A DNA stretch of 64,000 nt from JAFDXJ01 sp039811225 (lineage in GTDB: Bacteria > Bacteroidota > Bacteroidia > Chitinophagales > Chitinophagaceae), in contig JBDHYG010000002.1 of the NCBI GenBank assembly GCA_039811225.1, positions 170,773 to 234,772 of the forward strand, read 5' to 3'. Position numbers and translations under genes: made by a program. Under the pieces are notes generated by a model. The model made no database searches. It saw only the letters and a program-made list of their open reading frames with translations, and was not told where the DNA came from. Positions 53,042 to 61,830 of this stretch are shown piece by piece; within the stretch, counting starts at the first letter, position 1; the number at the start of each line of letters is the position of its first letter.

Positions 53042-54076
53042 CTATTCAAAAAAACTGCTTTGTTGCCCCTTATTCGGCTTGGTATGGCCAAGATGCTGAT
53101 AAGCTTTTAAGGTAGCTTCCCTGCCCCGGGATGTTCTTTGTAAGAAACCCTCCTGTATCAAAAAAGGTTCATACACTTCTTCTATTGTTCCGGGCTCTTC
53201 TCCTACGGCAGTAGCAATGGTGGTGATGCCTACCGGCCCGCCTTTGAATTTTTCAATAATTGTGTGCAAAATTTTATTGTCCATATCATCCAGGCCATGT
53301 GCATCTACGCTTAATGCCTTGAGTGCATATTGTGTAATTTGCATATCAATTTTTCCATCACTCATAACCTGAGCAAAATCCCGGACCCGGCGTAATAAGC
53401 CATTTGCAATGCGGGGTGTACCCCGGCTTCGCCGGGCAATTTCTGCTGCGGCATCACCGGTTATAGAAACCGCCAGGATGGCTGCACTGCGTTCTACAAT
53501 TGTTTTAAGTGTGTCTGCCTGGTAATATTCCAGCCTGGATTTAATACCAAATCTCGATAATAAGGGTGCCGTGAGCAAGCCACTTCTTGTTGTGGCGCCA
53601 ATAAGGGTAAAGGGTTGTAAATTCAGTTGAATGCTTCTTGCATTGGGACCACTGTCAATCATAATATCGATACGGAAATCTTCCATGGCCGCGTATAAAT
53701 ATTCTTCCACTACGGTACTAAGCCTATGAATTTCATCAATGAATAAAACATCATTTGGCCCCAGGTTGGTGAGTAGCCCGGCGAGGTCGCCGGGTTTTTC
53801 AATTACCGGCCCGGAGGTTTCCCTTATTTGTACACCTAATTCATTGGCCACAATCCTGGATAACGTTGTCTTTCCCAATCCTGGTGGCCCATGAAAGAGA
53901 ATATGATCCAGTGCATCACCCCGTAATTTAGCTGCTTTGATAAATACATTCAGGTTCTCTATCAATTGTGGCTGGCCGGAAAAATCATTAATGATTCGTG
54001 GCCGGATACTGTTTTCATATTCCTTTTCAGCCGGAGTTAACGTAGAAGTTTCAATATGTATATTTTTTGTAGACAT
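53042..54076 (-). CDS. ruvB: Holliday junction branch migration helicase RuvB
   Basis: 344 residues, a AAA+ motor. Walker A HGPPGLGKTTLSRI, Walker B DVLFIDEIHRLSTVVEEYLY, sensor TLIGATTRSGLLTAPLLSRFG (key GATTR-x-GLLT-x-PLL-x-RFG), arginine finger region RSRGTPRIANGLLRRVRDF and the winged-helix tail with GVGEEP-like TAVGEEPGTIEEVYEPFLIQ. It drives branch migration with RuvA. It is divergent from a CBS-domain gene across a 215-base gap in which I see no clear signal beyond AT-rich sequence. Confidence 0.97.
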   Translation of the reverse strand: MSTKNIHIETSTLTPAEKEYENSIRPRIINDFSGQPQLIENLNVFIKAAKLRGDALDHILFHGPPGLGKTTLSRIVANELGVQIRETSGPVIEKPGDLAGLLTNLGPNDVLFIDEIHRLSTVVEEYLYAAMEDFRIDIMIDSGPNARSIQLNLQPFTLIGATTRSGLLTAPLLSRFGIKSRLEYYQADTLKTIVERSAAILAVSITGDAAAEIARRSRGTPRIANGLLRRVRDFAQVMSDGKIDMQITQYALKALSVDAHGLDDMDNKILHTIIEKFKGGPVGITTIATAVGEEPGTIEEVYEPFLIQEGFLQRTSRGREATLKAYQHLGHTKPNKGQQSSFFE

Positions 54077-54291
54077 GAAATTTTGAATTGTGTAAAGCTA
54101 ATTAATAAGGCCAGATAATTTTCAAAACGACCCGATCGATTTCTTCATAAAGTTTTTCCAAGCCTATTTAATATAACTCCTATATATAAGAATTCACTTC
54201 TATTTCGGCCGGCTAATAAAATTTTCTCTTATAAACAGTTAAGAGGCCAAAAATATTTTTGATGATTTATGAAAATAAAGTAATTTAGGGC

Positions 54292-54720
54292 ATGCGAAAA
54301 GTCAGTGATATATTGGATCGGAAGGGTCGTGAGGTTGTGAAAGTACCCCCGGGCTTAAAAGTTATTGATGCCTTGCGCATTATGGCAGAAAAAAATATTG
54401 GTTCGGTTGTCGTTATGGATAATGAACATTTCCTTGGAATTATGACTGAACGCGATTATTCACGAAAAGTAATTTTAAAAGGCCATTCTTCTACAGATAC
54501 TTCCGTGGCGGATATCATGGTTACTCATTGCACTACGGTAAAAGAAACCGATTCCGTAGAGGAATGCATGAAATTACTGACAAGTCAAAAACTTCGGTAT
54601 CTACCGGTAATGGATGGCGAAAAACTGGTAGGCTTTATCTCCATTTATGATGTTATTTCCGAAGTACTTCTCTCTCAAAAAGACACCATTTCCGAATTGC
54701 AGAATTACATTCAATCATAG
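54292..54720 (+). CDS. CBS-pair protein
   Basis: 142 residues with two CBS repeats and nothing else: IDALRIMAEKNIGSVVVMDNEHFLGIMTERDYSRKV (given by GSVVVMDNEHFLGIMTERDY) and ECMKLLTSQKLRYLPVMDGEKLVGFISIYDV (given by LRYLPVMDGEKLVGFISIYD). Stand-alone CBS pairs bind AMP, ATP or similar and regulate partner proteins; the partner is unknown. It lies 104 bases upstream of rpsA on the same strand, but rpsA has its own promoter. Confidence 0.9.
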   Translation: MRKVSDILDRKGREVVKVPPGLKVIDALRIMAEKNIGSVVVMDNEHFLGIMTERDYSRKVILKGHSSTDTSVADIMVTHCTTVKETDSVEECMKLLTSQKLRYLPVMDGEKLVGFISIYDVISEVLLSQKDTISELQNYIQS

Positions 54721-54784
54721 GCTTCTCCTATGTTTTCCCGGTAAAATCTTTGCTGAAAAATACACATTTTTCCCACATTTCCGC

Positions 54785-54792
54785 TATCTTTG
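54785..54792 (+). promoter_or_regulatory. -7 promoter element of rpsA
   Basis: TATCTTTG followed by C, a match to TAnnTTTG, 32 bases before the rpsA ATG. The -33 TTG is not at the standard distance, which is common for strong promoters of the translation machinery in this phylum as far as I know. Confidence 0.55.
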
Positions 54793-54824
54793 CACCCCCG
54801 AAATAAAACCCTCGGGATAAAATC

Positions 54825-56768
54825 ATGAGCGAAAACAATATTGTTAATCAAAACGCTGAACACCAGGAGCAGGAAGTTTTATCTGAAAATTCCGCTACAG
54901 CGACAACAAATATACCTGGTAATGAAATAGTTACTGAAACGGCAACGGCTGTTCCCACTGCCGCCATAACTGAACCTTCCTCTGCACACGATGATTTCGA
55001 CTGGACCATTGACAAGCGAAATGTATCTCCTTACTCCGAAGCAGAAAAGGCTAAATACGACAAAGTGTATGAAGACACTTTTGTGCAAATTGAAGACGGA
55101 GAAATTATCAATGGGACCATTGTAGGCCTTACCAAAACAGATGCCGTATTAAATATCGGCTTCAAGAGTGATGGTATGGTTTCACTGAATGAATTCAGGG
55201 ATCTTCCATCCGTAGCCATTGGCGATGTAGTAGAAGTAATGGTATTGGAAAAAGAAGACAGGCAGGGCCATTTAAACTTAAGCCGCAAATCAGCCCGTAT
55301 TTACCGTGCCTGGGAAAGAATTATGGAAGTACATAAAACCGGTGAAGTGGTTACTGGTAATGTCACCAGCAAGACAAAAGGAGGCTTGATCGTGGATGTA
55401 TTTGGTATGGAAACCTTCCTCCCCGGTTCTCAGATAGATGTGAAACCGGTTACCGATTATGACCAGTTTGTAGGTAAAACTATGGAATTCAAAGTAGTGA
55501 AGATCAATGAAATGATCAAGAATGCCGTTGTATCTCATAAAGCATTAATCGAAAGCGATATTGAAGCCCAGCGGGCAGAAATCATGAGTAAGCTGGAAAA
55601 AGGCCAGGTACTGGAAGGAACGGTAAAAAATATTACCGACTTTGGCGCCTTCATGGACCTGGGTGGCCTGGATGGTTTACTCTACATTACCGATATATCC
55701 TGGGGTCGCATTTTCCACCCGAGTGAAGTATTGAAAATGGATCAGAAATTACAGGTGGTGGTATTGGATTTTGATGATGATAAAAAACGAATCAGCTTAG
55801 GTTTAAAACAACTTACCCCACATCCATGGGATATCTTACCGGAATGGATTCATGAGGGTGCTACCGTGAAAGGGAAAGTAGTGAATATCGAAGACTATGG
55901 TGCATTTCTGGAAATTCAACCGGGCGTAGAAGGACTGGTGCATGTAAGCGAAATTACCTGGGCCAATACCCCTGTCAATGCAAAAGAATTCTTTAAACTG
56001 AATGATGAATATGAGGCAAAAGTAGTAACCCTGGATAAGGATTCCCGTAAAATGAGTTTGTCCATCAAGCAACTTTCTGAAGACCCCTGGAATACTATTG
56101 AAACCAAATTCCCCGAAGGTAGTAAACATGTAGGCCTGGTGAAAAACATTACACCTTATGGTGTATTTGTAGAATTGGAACCGGGTATCGGAGGGATGAT
56201 TCATATCAGTGATCTGAATTGGCTGAAGCGTTATAATCACCCGTCAGAATATACCAAAGTAGGTGAAAATATCGATACCATCATTTTAGGAATTGATAAA
56301 GAAAACCGCAAATTACAGCTTGGCCATAAGCAGTTGGAAGAAGATCCCTGGAATGCTTTATCAGAAACATTTGCAGTGGGCACAGAACATGAGGGAACTA
56401 TTACACGCAGAGATGATAAAGGTGCAACCGTGCAATTGGATTATGGCCTGGAAGGATTTGCTCCAAATAGGCACCTGACCAAAGAAGATGGCAAAAGTAT
56501 GGGTGCTGATGAAACCGGCAAATTCGTGATCATTGAATTTGATCGCAATGAAAAAAGGATCATCTTAAGCCATAGCCGTATTTGGGAACAAGCCCAGGCT
56601 GCAGAGGCTGAATCACAGAAAAAAGAAGCCCGGGAAGATGCGGAAAAAACTAAAAAAGCCGTACGCAATATTCAAAGCAAGATTGAAAAAACGACCCTTG
56701 GTGACCTGGGCGCATTAGCAGAAATCAAGGAAAAATTAAAACAGGAAGAAGATAAAAAAGAATCATAA
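54825..56768 (+). CDS. rpsA: 30S ribosomal protein S1
   Basis: 647 residues. An acidic, Ala/Thr-rich N-terminal extension (about 1-75) precedes six S1 (OB-fold) repeats; the start of several is clear: VLEGTVKNITDFGAFMDLGG, VKGKVVNIEDYGAFLEIQPG, HVGLVKNITPYGVFVELEPG and HEGTITRRDDKGATVQLDYG. The C-terminal tail is charged and helical (KKEAREDAEKTKKAVRNIQS). S1 binds mRNA on the 30S subunit; Bacteroidota mRNAs often lack Shine-Dalgarno sequences, so it may be especially important there. Own promoter and terminator. Confidence 0.97.
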   Translation: MSENNIVNQNAEHQEQEVLSENSATATTNIPGNEIVTETATAVPTAAITEPSSAHDDFDWTIDKRNVSPYSEAEKAKYDKVYEDTFVQIEDGEIINGTIVGLTKTDAVLNIGFKSDGMVSLNEFRDLPSVAIGDVVEVMVLEKEDRQGHLNLSRKSARIYRAWERIMEVHKTGEVVTGNVTSKTKGGLIVDVFGMETFLPGSQIDVKPVTDYDQFVGKTMEFKVVKINEMIKNAVVSHKALIESDIEAQRAEIMSKLEKGQVLEGTVKNITDFGAFMDLGGLDGLLYITDISWGRIFHPSEVLKMDQKLQVVVLDFDDDKKRISLGLKQLTPHPWDILPEWIHEGATVKGKVVNIEDYGAFLEIQPGVEGLVHVSEITWANTPVNAKEFFKLNDEYEAKVVTLDKDSRKMSLSIKQLSEDPWNTIETKFPEGSKHVGLVKNITPYGVFVELEPGIGGMIHISDLNWLKRYNHPSEYTKVGENIDTIILGIDKENRKLQLGHKQLEEDPWNALSETFAVGTEHEGTITRRDDKGATVQLDYGLEGFAPNRHLTKEDGKSMGADETGKFVIIEFDRNEKRIILSHSRIWEQAQAAEAESQKKEAREDAEKTKKAVRNIQSKIEKTTLGDLGALAEIKEKLKQEEDKKES

Positions 56769-56787
56769 TTCTTTCCAGTCCTTTTTG

Positions 56788-56817
56788 AAAGCCGTATCTG
56801 AAAAATGATACGGCTTT
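56788..56817 (+). terminator. Rho-independent terminator behind rpsA
   Basis: Perfect 11-bp stem AAAGCCGTATC (56788-56798) and GATACGGCTTT (56807-56817) with an 8-base loop, then TTTTATGG. It lies 20 bases behind the rpsA stop. Confidence 0.93.
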
Positions 56818-56909
56818 TTTTATGGTTCCAAAAAACTTTTGATTAAAGAAAAAAACGCAGCATACCCCTTATTCTTTTCTAATTCCACCAATCAGCCATA
56901 CTATTCTTG

Positions 56910-56917
56910 TATCTTTG
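56910..56917 (+). promoter_or_regulatory. -7 promoter element of asnS
   Basis: TATCTTTG, a match to TAnnTTTG, lies 58 bases before the asnS ATG. The in-frame TTG within it is therefore part of the promoter rather than a start codon. I see no good -33 element. Confidence 0.55.
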
Positions 56918-56974
56918 CAAGCCAAAAAACGTGCACCTGCACGCATTTCCAAAAATGAAATAATCTCAAATTCT

Positions 56975-58411
56975 ATGTTTGGTCTAAGAACAAAAGTCAA
57001 TACGGTTTTAAATAGTGCAAAGGAAGGTGATGAAATTACGGTAATGGGATGGGTACGGACATTTCGAAATAACCAGTTTATTGCCTTAAACGATGGCAGT
57101 ACCCAGGCAAATTTACAGGTTGTGGTTCCGGCAGGCGTTTTAGTGGAAAGCGATTTAAAAAGAATAACTACAAGCGCATCAATAAAAGTAAATGGAAAAA
57201 TTGTTGCCAGTACCGGGAAGGGCCAGGCTATAGAATTAGTAGCTGCTCATATCACCATCCTGGGAGATAGTGATGCAAACAATTATCCTTTGCAGCCCAA
57301 AAAACACAGCCTTGAATTTTTACGCGAGAAAGCTCATTTGCGATTTCGAACCAGCACATTTGGTGCCGTTTTCCGTATCCGGCATTCACTGGCATTTGCC
57401 ATCCATCGTTTTTTTCATGAACGGGGTTTCTTTTATCTGCATGCACCCATTATTACTGCCAGTGATGCGGAAGGAGCAGGCGAAATGTTTCGTGTAACCA
57501 CTTTACCACTGGATAAAGTTCCTAAAACAACGAACGGGGATATTGATTTCAATGAAGATTTTTTTGGCAGAAGTACACATCTCACTGTAAGCGGCCAATT
57601 AGAAGCGGAATTAGCTGCTACCGGGCTTGGTGAAGTCTATACGTTCGGACCAACATTCCGTGCTGAAAATTCCAATACTACCCGGCACCTGGCTGAGTTT
57701 TGGATGATAGAACCGGAAATGGCATTTTATGATTTGGAAGACAATATGAACCTGGCCGAAGCATTCATAAAGTATATCATTCAATTTGTTTTGGACAATA
57801 ATAAAGATGACCTGCAATTTCTGGCAGATAGGCTTGAGGCGGAAGAAAAACAATTGCCGCAAGATAAAAGGAGTATAATGGGACTGATTGAAAAACTGGA
57901 ACATGTATGCCACGAGTCTTTTGAGCGAATCACCTATACCGAGGCTATCGAAATTTTACAGGCGAGCAATCATTATAAAAAGAAAAAATTCAAATATGAG
58001 GTGCAGTGGGGTATTGACTTACAAAGTGAACATGAACGTTACATTGTAGAAAATCATTTTAAGAAGCCGGTTATTGTCACCAATTATCCTGAAGCGATTA
58101 AGGCATTTTATATGCGTATGAATGATGATGGCAAAACGGTCGCTGCCATGGATATTCTCGCGCCCGGGATTGGTGAAATTGTGGGAGGCTCACAAAGGGA
58201 AGAACGGTTAGATAAATTATTGGATCGCATGAAAAAAATGCAAGTTCCCGAGACCGAAATGCAATGGTATTTAGATATTCGCAGGTTTGGAACGGTGCCC
58301 CATGCCGGTTTTGGGTTAGGCTTTGAGCGCATAGTACAGTTCGTAACAGGGATGGGCAATATCCGGGATGTTATACCTTTTGCCCGAACACCTAAAAATT
58401 GCGAGTTTTGA
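56975..58411 (+). CDS. asnS: Asparaginyl-tRNA synthetase
   Basis: 478 residues from the ATG at 56975 (MFGLRTKVNTVLNSAKEGDE); the frame extends 60 bases further upstream but into the promoter. An N-terminal anticodon-binding OB domain has ITVMGWVRTFRNNQFIALND. The class II catalytic core has motif 2 TFGPTFRAENSNTTRHLAEFWMIEPE (key FRAENSNT-x-RHLAEFWMIEPE) and motif 3 GFGLGFERIVQFVTGMGNIRD with the AsnRS-type ending IPFARTPKNCEF. An insertion around residues 285-330 is common in this phylum. It charges tRNA-Asn with asparagine. Confidence 0.97.
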   Translation: MFGLRTKVNTVLNSAKEGDEITVMGWVRTFRNNQFIALNDGSTQANLQVVVPAGVLVESDLKRITTSASIKVNGKIVASTGKGQAIELVAAHITILGDSDANNYPLQPKKHSLEFLREKAHLRFRTSTFGAVFRIRHSLAFAIHRFFHERGFFYLHAPIITASDAEGAGEMFRVTTLPLDKVPKTTNGDIDFNEDFFGRSTHLTVSGQLEAELAATGLGEVYTFGPTFRAENSNTTRHLAEFWMIEPEMAFYDLEDNMNLAEAFIKYIIQFVLDNNKDDLQFLADRLEAEEKQLPQDKRSIMGLIEKLEHVCHESFERITYTEAIEILQASNHYKKKKFKYEVQWGIDLQSEHERYIVENHFKKPVIVTNYPEAIKAFYMRMNDDGKTVAAMDILAPGIGEIVGGSQREERLDKLLDRMKKMQVPETEMQWYLDIRRFGTVPHAGFGLGFERIVQFVTGMGNIRDVIPFARTPKNCEF

Positions 58412-58441
58412 TCAAAAAGAGGTTGCTTGAATTTTGATTTT

Positions 58442-58469
58442 TTGAAATTGAATCATGCCCTTATATTTG
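58442..58469 (+). promoter_or_regulatory. Bacteroidota-type promoter of the tRNA-Phe gene
   Basis: TTG (58442-58444), 17-base spacer, TATATTTG (58462-58469). Both elements match the phylum consensus, and the predicted transcript starts about 20 bases before the tRNA. Confidence 0.75.
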
Positions 58470-58498
58470 CAGCCCCATAATTGGGAAAAGAATTTTCA

Positions 58499-58571
58499 GG
58501 TGCGGTAGCTCAGTCGGTAGAGCAAAGGACTGAAAATCCTTGTGTCGGCGGTTCGATCCCGCCCCACACCA
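58499..58571 (+). tRNA. tRNA-Phe (anticodon GAA)
   Basis: 73-nt cloverleaf: acceptor GGTGCGG with CCACACC, D arm GCTC/GAGC, anticodon stem AAGGA/TCCTT with loop CTGAAAA (anticodon GAA), variable loop GTGTC, T arm GGCGG-TTCGATC-CCGCC, discriminator A. The pair at position 5/68 is a C-A mismatch, while the other acceptor pairs are Watson-Crick. No CCA is encoded; the bases after the discriminator are CAA. A strong promoter stands before it and a terminator behind. Confidence 0.95.
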
Positions 58572-58572
58572 C

Positions 58573-58596
58573 AAAGCCCCTTTCATCAGGGGCTTT
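58573..58596 (+). terminator. Rho-independent terminator of the tRNA-Phe gene
   Basis: Perfect 8-bp stem AAAGCCCC (58573-58580) and GGGGCTTT (58589-58596) with an 8-base loop, followed by TTCTTTTTT. It begins 2 bases behind the tRNA. Confidence 0.92.
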
Positions 58597-58681
58597 TTCT
58601 TTTTTGATTGCTGAAAATCATATTAACTGGAACACAAATTTCCCAAGTCTTATTGTGTTGCTTACTTATATTGCAGAAGAG

Positions 58682-59041
58682 ATGGATATTGAAACGCTGC
58701 GCACATTTTGTCTCTCATTTGAAGATGTTACCGAAGGGTTCCCCTTTGGTACAGATCCCCTTGTCTTTAAAGTTGCTCATAAAATATTTTTATTGGCCAG
58801 TCTGGATGAACAGCCTCTTCGCATTAATATAAAATGCCAGCCGGAAAAAGCTATTGAGTTAAGGGAAACTTATGAGGCGATAATTCCGGGATATCACATG
58901 AATAAAAAACACTGGAACACCATTCTACTCGATGGTAGCTTAAAACGTCAACAGGTCGAAGCAATGATTCGGGATTCATATGACCTCGTCAGCACTTCAT
59001 TACCAAAGAAAAGCAGGAAGAATCACCAACCTAATAAATAG
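58682..59041 (+). CDS. MmcQ/YjbR-family DNA-binding-like protein
   Basis: 119 residues from the ATG at 58682 (MDIETLRTFCLSFEDVTEGF); the frame extends upstream across the tRNA gene and so cannot be coding there. Family features are PFGTDPLVFKVAHKIFLLAS, LRINIKCQPEKAIELRETY, the GYHMNKKHWNTILLDGS stretch and a helical end. The fold is CyaY-like; a DNA-binding role is annotated for the family, but the function is unclear. The last 19 bases overlap the convergent deoxyhypusine-synthase-like gene. Confidence 0.9.
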   Translation: MDIETLRTFCLSFEDVTEGFPFGTDPLVFKVAHKIFLLASLDEQPLRINIKCQPEKAIELRETYEAIIPGYHMNKKHWNTILLDGSLKRQQVEAMIRDSYDLVSTSLPKKSRKNHQPNK

Positions 59042-59997
59042 GCAAAAATTAATGGGGCTACAATAGTGGCATCACTTTCCACAATATATTTTGGTGTATG
59101 GATATCTAATTTACCCCAGGTAATTTTTTCATTTGGTACTGCTCCACTATAGCTTCCATACGATGTGGTACTGTCACTGATTTGGCAGAAATAGCTCCAG
59201 AAAGGTACATCCTCCCACTCCAGGTCCTGGTACATCATCGGTACGACACATATAGGAAAATCACCCGCTATGCCACCACCGATTTGAAAAAATCCCACTC
59301 CTTTGCCAGTTGAATTAGCCCGGTACCATTCAGTCAGATTGACCATATATTCAATACCTGATTTCATGGTAGAAGTCTTCAAATTGCCTTTAATACAATA
59401 AGAAGCGAAAATATTTCCCATTGTACTGTCTTCCCAGCCGGGAACAATGATGGGGATATTTTTCTTAGCAGCGGCCAGCATCCAGCTGTTATTTGGATCA
59501 ATTTCATAATATTTTTCCAGGTCCCCATTTAACAACATCTGATACATATATTCATGTGGGAAATAACGTTCACCTTTATCTTCAGCGGCCTTCCATTTAT
59601 TAAAAATATGTTGTTGGATCCGCCGGAAAGCTTCTTCTTCCGGAATGCAGGTATCAGTAACCCGGTTATAATGATTTTCGAGTAAATCCCATTCTTCCTG
59701 TGGGCTCAGGTCGCGATAATTTGGCACCCGTTTATAATGTGTGTGTGCCACCAGGTTCATAATATCTTCTTCCAGGTTGGCGCCGGTACAACTAATAATA
59801 TGCACTTTGTCCTGGCGAATCATTTCAGCCAGGGATATGCCCAATTCTGCTGTACTCATAGCTCCCGCCAATGTGATCATCATTTTTCCGTTTTCCAATA
59901 AATGTGCCTCATAGCCTTTTGCTGCATCTACTAAAGCGGCTGCATTGAAATGACGATAATGATGCGTAATGAATTTTGATATCGGCCCTTTTTCCAT
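59023..59997 (-). CDS. Deoxyhypusine synthase-like protein
   Basis: 324 residues. Characteristic motifs: MMITLAGAMSTAELGISLAE, IISCTGANLEEDI, NIPIIVPGWEDSTMGNIFA, GFFQIGGGIAGDFPICVVP and the C-terminal PNEKITWGKLD, whose Lys296 corresponds to the active-site lysine of eukaryotic deoxyhypusine synthase (WGK). Bacteria lack eIF5A, so the natural substrate is unknown; polyamine chemistry with spermidine and NAD is the likely common ground (homospermidine-like product possible). Convergent with the MmcQ/YjbR gene. Confidence 0.88.
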   Translation of the reverse strand: MEKGPISKFITHHYRHFNAAALVDAAKGYEAHLLENGKMMITLAGAMSTAELGISLAEMIRQDKVHIISCTGANLEEDIMNLVAHTHYKRVPNYRDLSPQEEWDLLENHYNRVTDTCIPEEEAFRRIQQHIFNKWKAAEDKGERYFPHEYMYQMLLNGDLEKYYEIDPNNSWMLAAAKKNIPIIVPGWEDSTMGNIFASYCIKGNLKTSTMKSGIEYMVNLTEWYRANSTGKGVGFFQIGGGIAGDFPICVVPMMYQDLEWEDVPFWSYFCQISDSTTSYGSYSGAVPNEKITWGKLDIHTPKYIVESDATIVAPLIFAYLLGW

Positions 59998-60099
59998 AAA
60001 CTGTTTTTTGGACGGTAAAGATAATTTTAAATAAATTATCCGGCCACACCTCTTCCTTTCTCTCTATTTATTTTAACTAAATTTGCTCAAAATAAATGC

Positions 60100-61386
60100 A
60101 TGCCCGTACTCAACAGGCTGGAAGGCCCTGCAATAACTGATCCCGTTAATTTTAATTTACAATTACCTCCTTATCAATTATTCCACCTTGATAATGATGT
60201 CCCTGTATATTCTATCCAGGCAGGAACGCAGGAAGTGCTCCAGATTGAATGGGTTTTTGATGCAGGCATCTGGCAAGCCGATCACAAAATCGTAGCGGCT
60301 GCAACTAATTACATGTTGAAAAACGGTACTACTCAAAAGGATGCTTTTTCCATCAATAAGCAAGTGGAATTTTTTGGCGCTTTCTTATCCGTACAATGCC
60401 ACGTGGAGTTTGCATCGGTAACCTTGTTTTGCTTAAATAAAAATGCAGGTGATCTCATTCCTATCATTGCTGAATTGTTGACTGACAGTATTTTTCCTGA
60501 AAATGAATTGGCGACATTCAAACAAATTCAACGACAAAAATTGAAAGTGAATTTACAAAAATGTGATTTCGTCGCGAATCGCCTGATAGATCAATACCTT
60601 TATGGCGCCGATCATCCATATGGTGCGGTGACAACTTTTGAAGACTATGAAAAGCTACAAAGAGAGGAACTCCAAACCTTTTTCAAAACCTATTACCTGG
60701 AAGGAAGTTGCCGGATATTTGTGACAGGAATTTTACCATCCAATTTAGAAACCTTATTAAATAAAAATTTCGGCGGTTTATCGCTCAACAAAAAAGTTTT
60801 GCCTCAAAAACTGTATCAAAAATCACCAGATACCTCAAAAAAACACCATGTATTAAATGATGAAAATGGGGTGCAGGCTGCCATCCGGCTTGCCCGCCCT
60901 TTTCCCGGAAAGCATCATCCGGATTATAAAAAAGCGATGGTATTGAATAATATACTGGGTGGCTTTTTTGGGTCGAGGCTGATGAGTAATATCCGGGAAG
61001 AAAAAGGATATACATATGGTATATACAGCCACTTTAAAAATTACCGGGATGAAAGTGAATGGTTAATAGCAACTGAAGTCGGCCGTACCGTTAGTGAAGC
61101 GACGATCAAAGAAATCTATTTTGAAATGGAAAAGCTTACCAGGGAACCTGTCCCGGATGATGAATTATATCTTGTGCGCAATCAATTAATGGGCGGCTTA
61201 TTAAGCCGGTTGGATGGGCCTTTTGAAATAATGGCCCGGTGGAAGAGTTATATTTTGAATAACTTAGATGCGCAATTTTTTTATGACAGTATCGAAACAA
61301 TAAAAACTATATCGGCACCTGAGTTGCAGGAACTTGCCCGCACTTATTTTAAGCCGGATTCTTTTTATGAATTAACAGTAATATAA
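60100..61386 (+). CDS. M16-family protein without zinc motif (probably non-catalytic)
   Basis: 428 residues with the two-lobed M16B layout. The place of the HXXEH zinc motif, normally within a stretch like HFLEHMxFKGT, reads ATNYMLKNGT (residues 68-77), so the metal site is gone. The C-terminal lobe keeps the typical arginine-tyrosine region SNIREEKGYTYGIYSHF and GGFFGSRLMSNIR. This is the pattern of the inactive subunit of MPP- or PqqFG-like heterodimers. No active partner gene lies next to it. No signal peptide is evident. It is 5 bases upstream of the small membrane protein gene. Confidence 0.85.
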   Translation: MPVLNRLEGPAITDPVNFNLQLPPYQLFHLDNDVPVYSIQAGTQEVLQIEWVFDAGIWQADHKIVAAATNYMLKNGTTQKDAFSINKQVEFFGAFLSVQCHVEFASVTLFCLNKNAGDLIPIIAELLTDSIFPENELATFKQIQRQKLKVNLQKCDFVANRLIDQYLYGADHPYGAVTTFEDYEKLQREELQTFFKTYYLEGSCRIFVTGILPSNLETLLNKNFGGLSLNKKVLPQKLYQKSPDTSKKHHVLNDENGVQAAIRLARPFPGKHHPDYKKAMVLNNILGGFFGSRLMSNIREEKGYTYGIYSHFKNYRDESEWLIATEVGRTVSEATIKEIYFEMEKLTREPVPDDELYLVRNQLMGGLLSRLDGPFEIMARWKSYILNNLDAQFFYDSIETIKTISAPELQELARTYFKPDSFYELTVI

Positions 61387-61391
61387 AAACT

Positions 61392-61745
61392 ATGGCATTC
61401 ATTGGTAAAATCCTGGTATCCGCGGTAGCTGCAATTATAGCTGCTTATTTTTTAAATGGCGTACATATTGATGATAGCCTGACCGCGGTGCTATTGGCAT
61501 TGGTACTGGCGCTGTTGAACAATTTTGTAAAGCCTATTTTAATTATTCTAACAATTCCGATCACCATCCTTACATTGGGTTTATTTTTAATAGTTTTAAA
61601 TGTCCTCATGATTCAATGGGCTGCTCATTTAATACCCGGCTTCAAAGTGGATTCATGGTGGGCCGCTTTATGGTTCAGCTTATTATTATCCCTGGTAACC
61701 TCTCTAATTGATGGTCTTTTGGGCAATAAAACACGCCATAACTAA
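61392..61745 (+). CDS. Small membrane protein of the phage-holin-4-like (DUF/Phage_holin_4_2) family
   Basis: 117 residues with four membrane helices: GKILVSAVAAIIAAYFLNGV, DSLTAVLLALVLALLNNFV, PILIILTIPITILTLGLFLIVLNVLMI (two halves) and SWWAALWFSLLLSLVTSLIDGLL. The NNFVKPILIILTIPITILTLGLF stretch (key NNFVKPIL and TLPITILTLGLF-like) is diagnostic. Despite the family name there is no phage context, and it is a common chromosomal protein of unknown role. It follows the M16-like gene by 5 bases and is probably cotranscribed. Confidence 0.88.
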   Translation: MAFIGKILVSAVAAIIAAYFLNGVHIDDSLTAVLLALVLALLNNFVKPILIILTIPITILTLGLFLIVLNVLMIQWAAHLIPGFKVDSWWAALWFSLLLSLVTSLIDGLLGNKTRHN

Positions 61746-61830
61746 ATAAAAGCAAATAAGGCTGGGGTCTTATTTGTGTATTCTTTTGTAATTTGCTTTT
61801 TCCCTGTGATACAAATAAAATTGGAATTAC

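Noticed and set aside
58481..58681. In-frame extension of the MmcQ/YjbR gene across the tRNA
   Set aside because: The frame reads straight through the tRNA-Phe gene and its terminator; family similarity starts only at the ATG at 58682.
61392..61745. Prophage remnant suggested by the holin-like family name
   Set aside because: No other phage gene is nearby and the family is a common chromosomal membrane protein.
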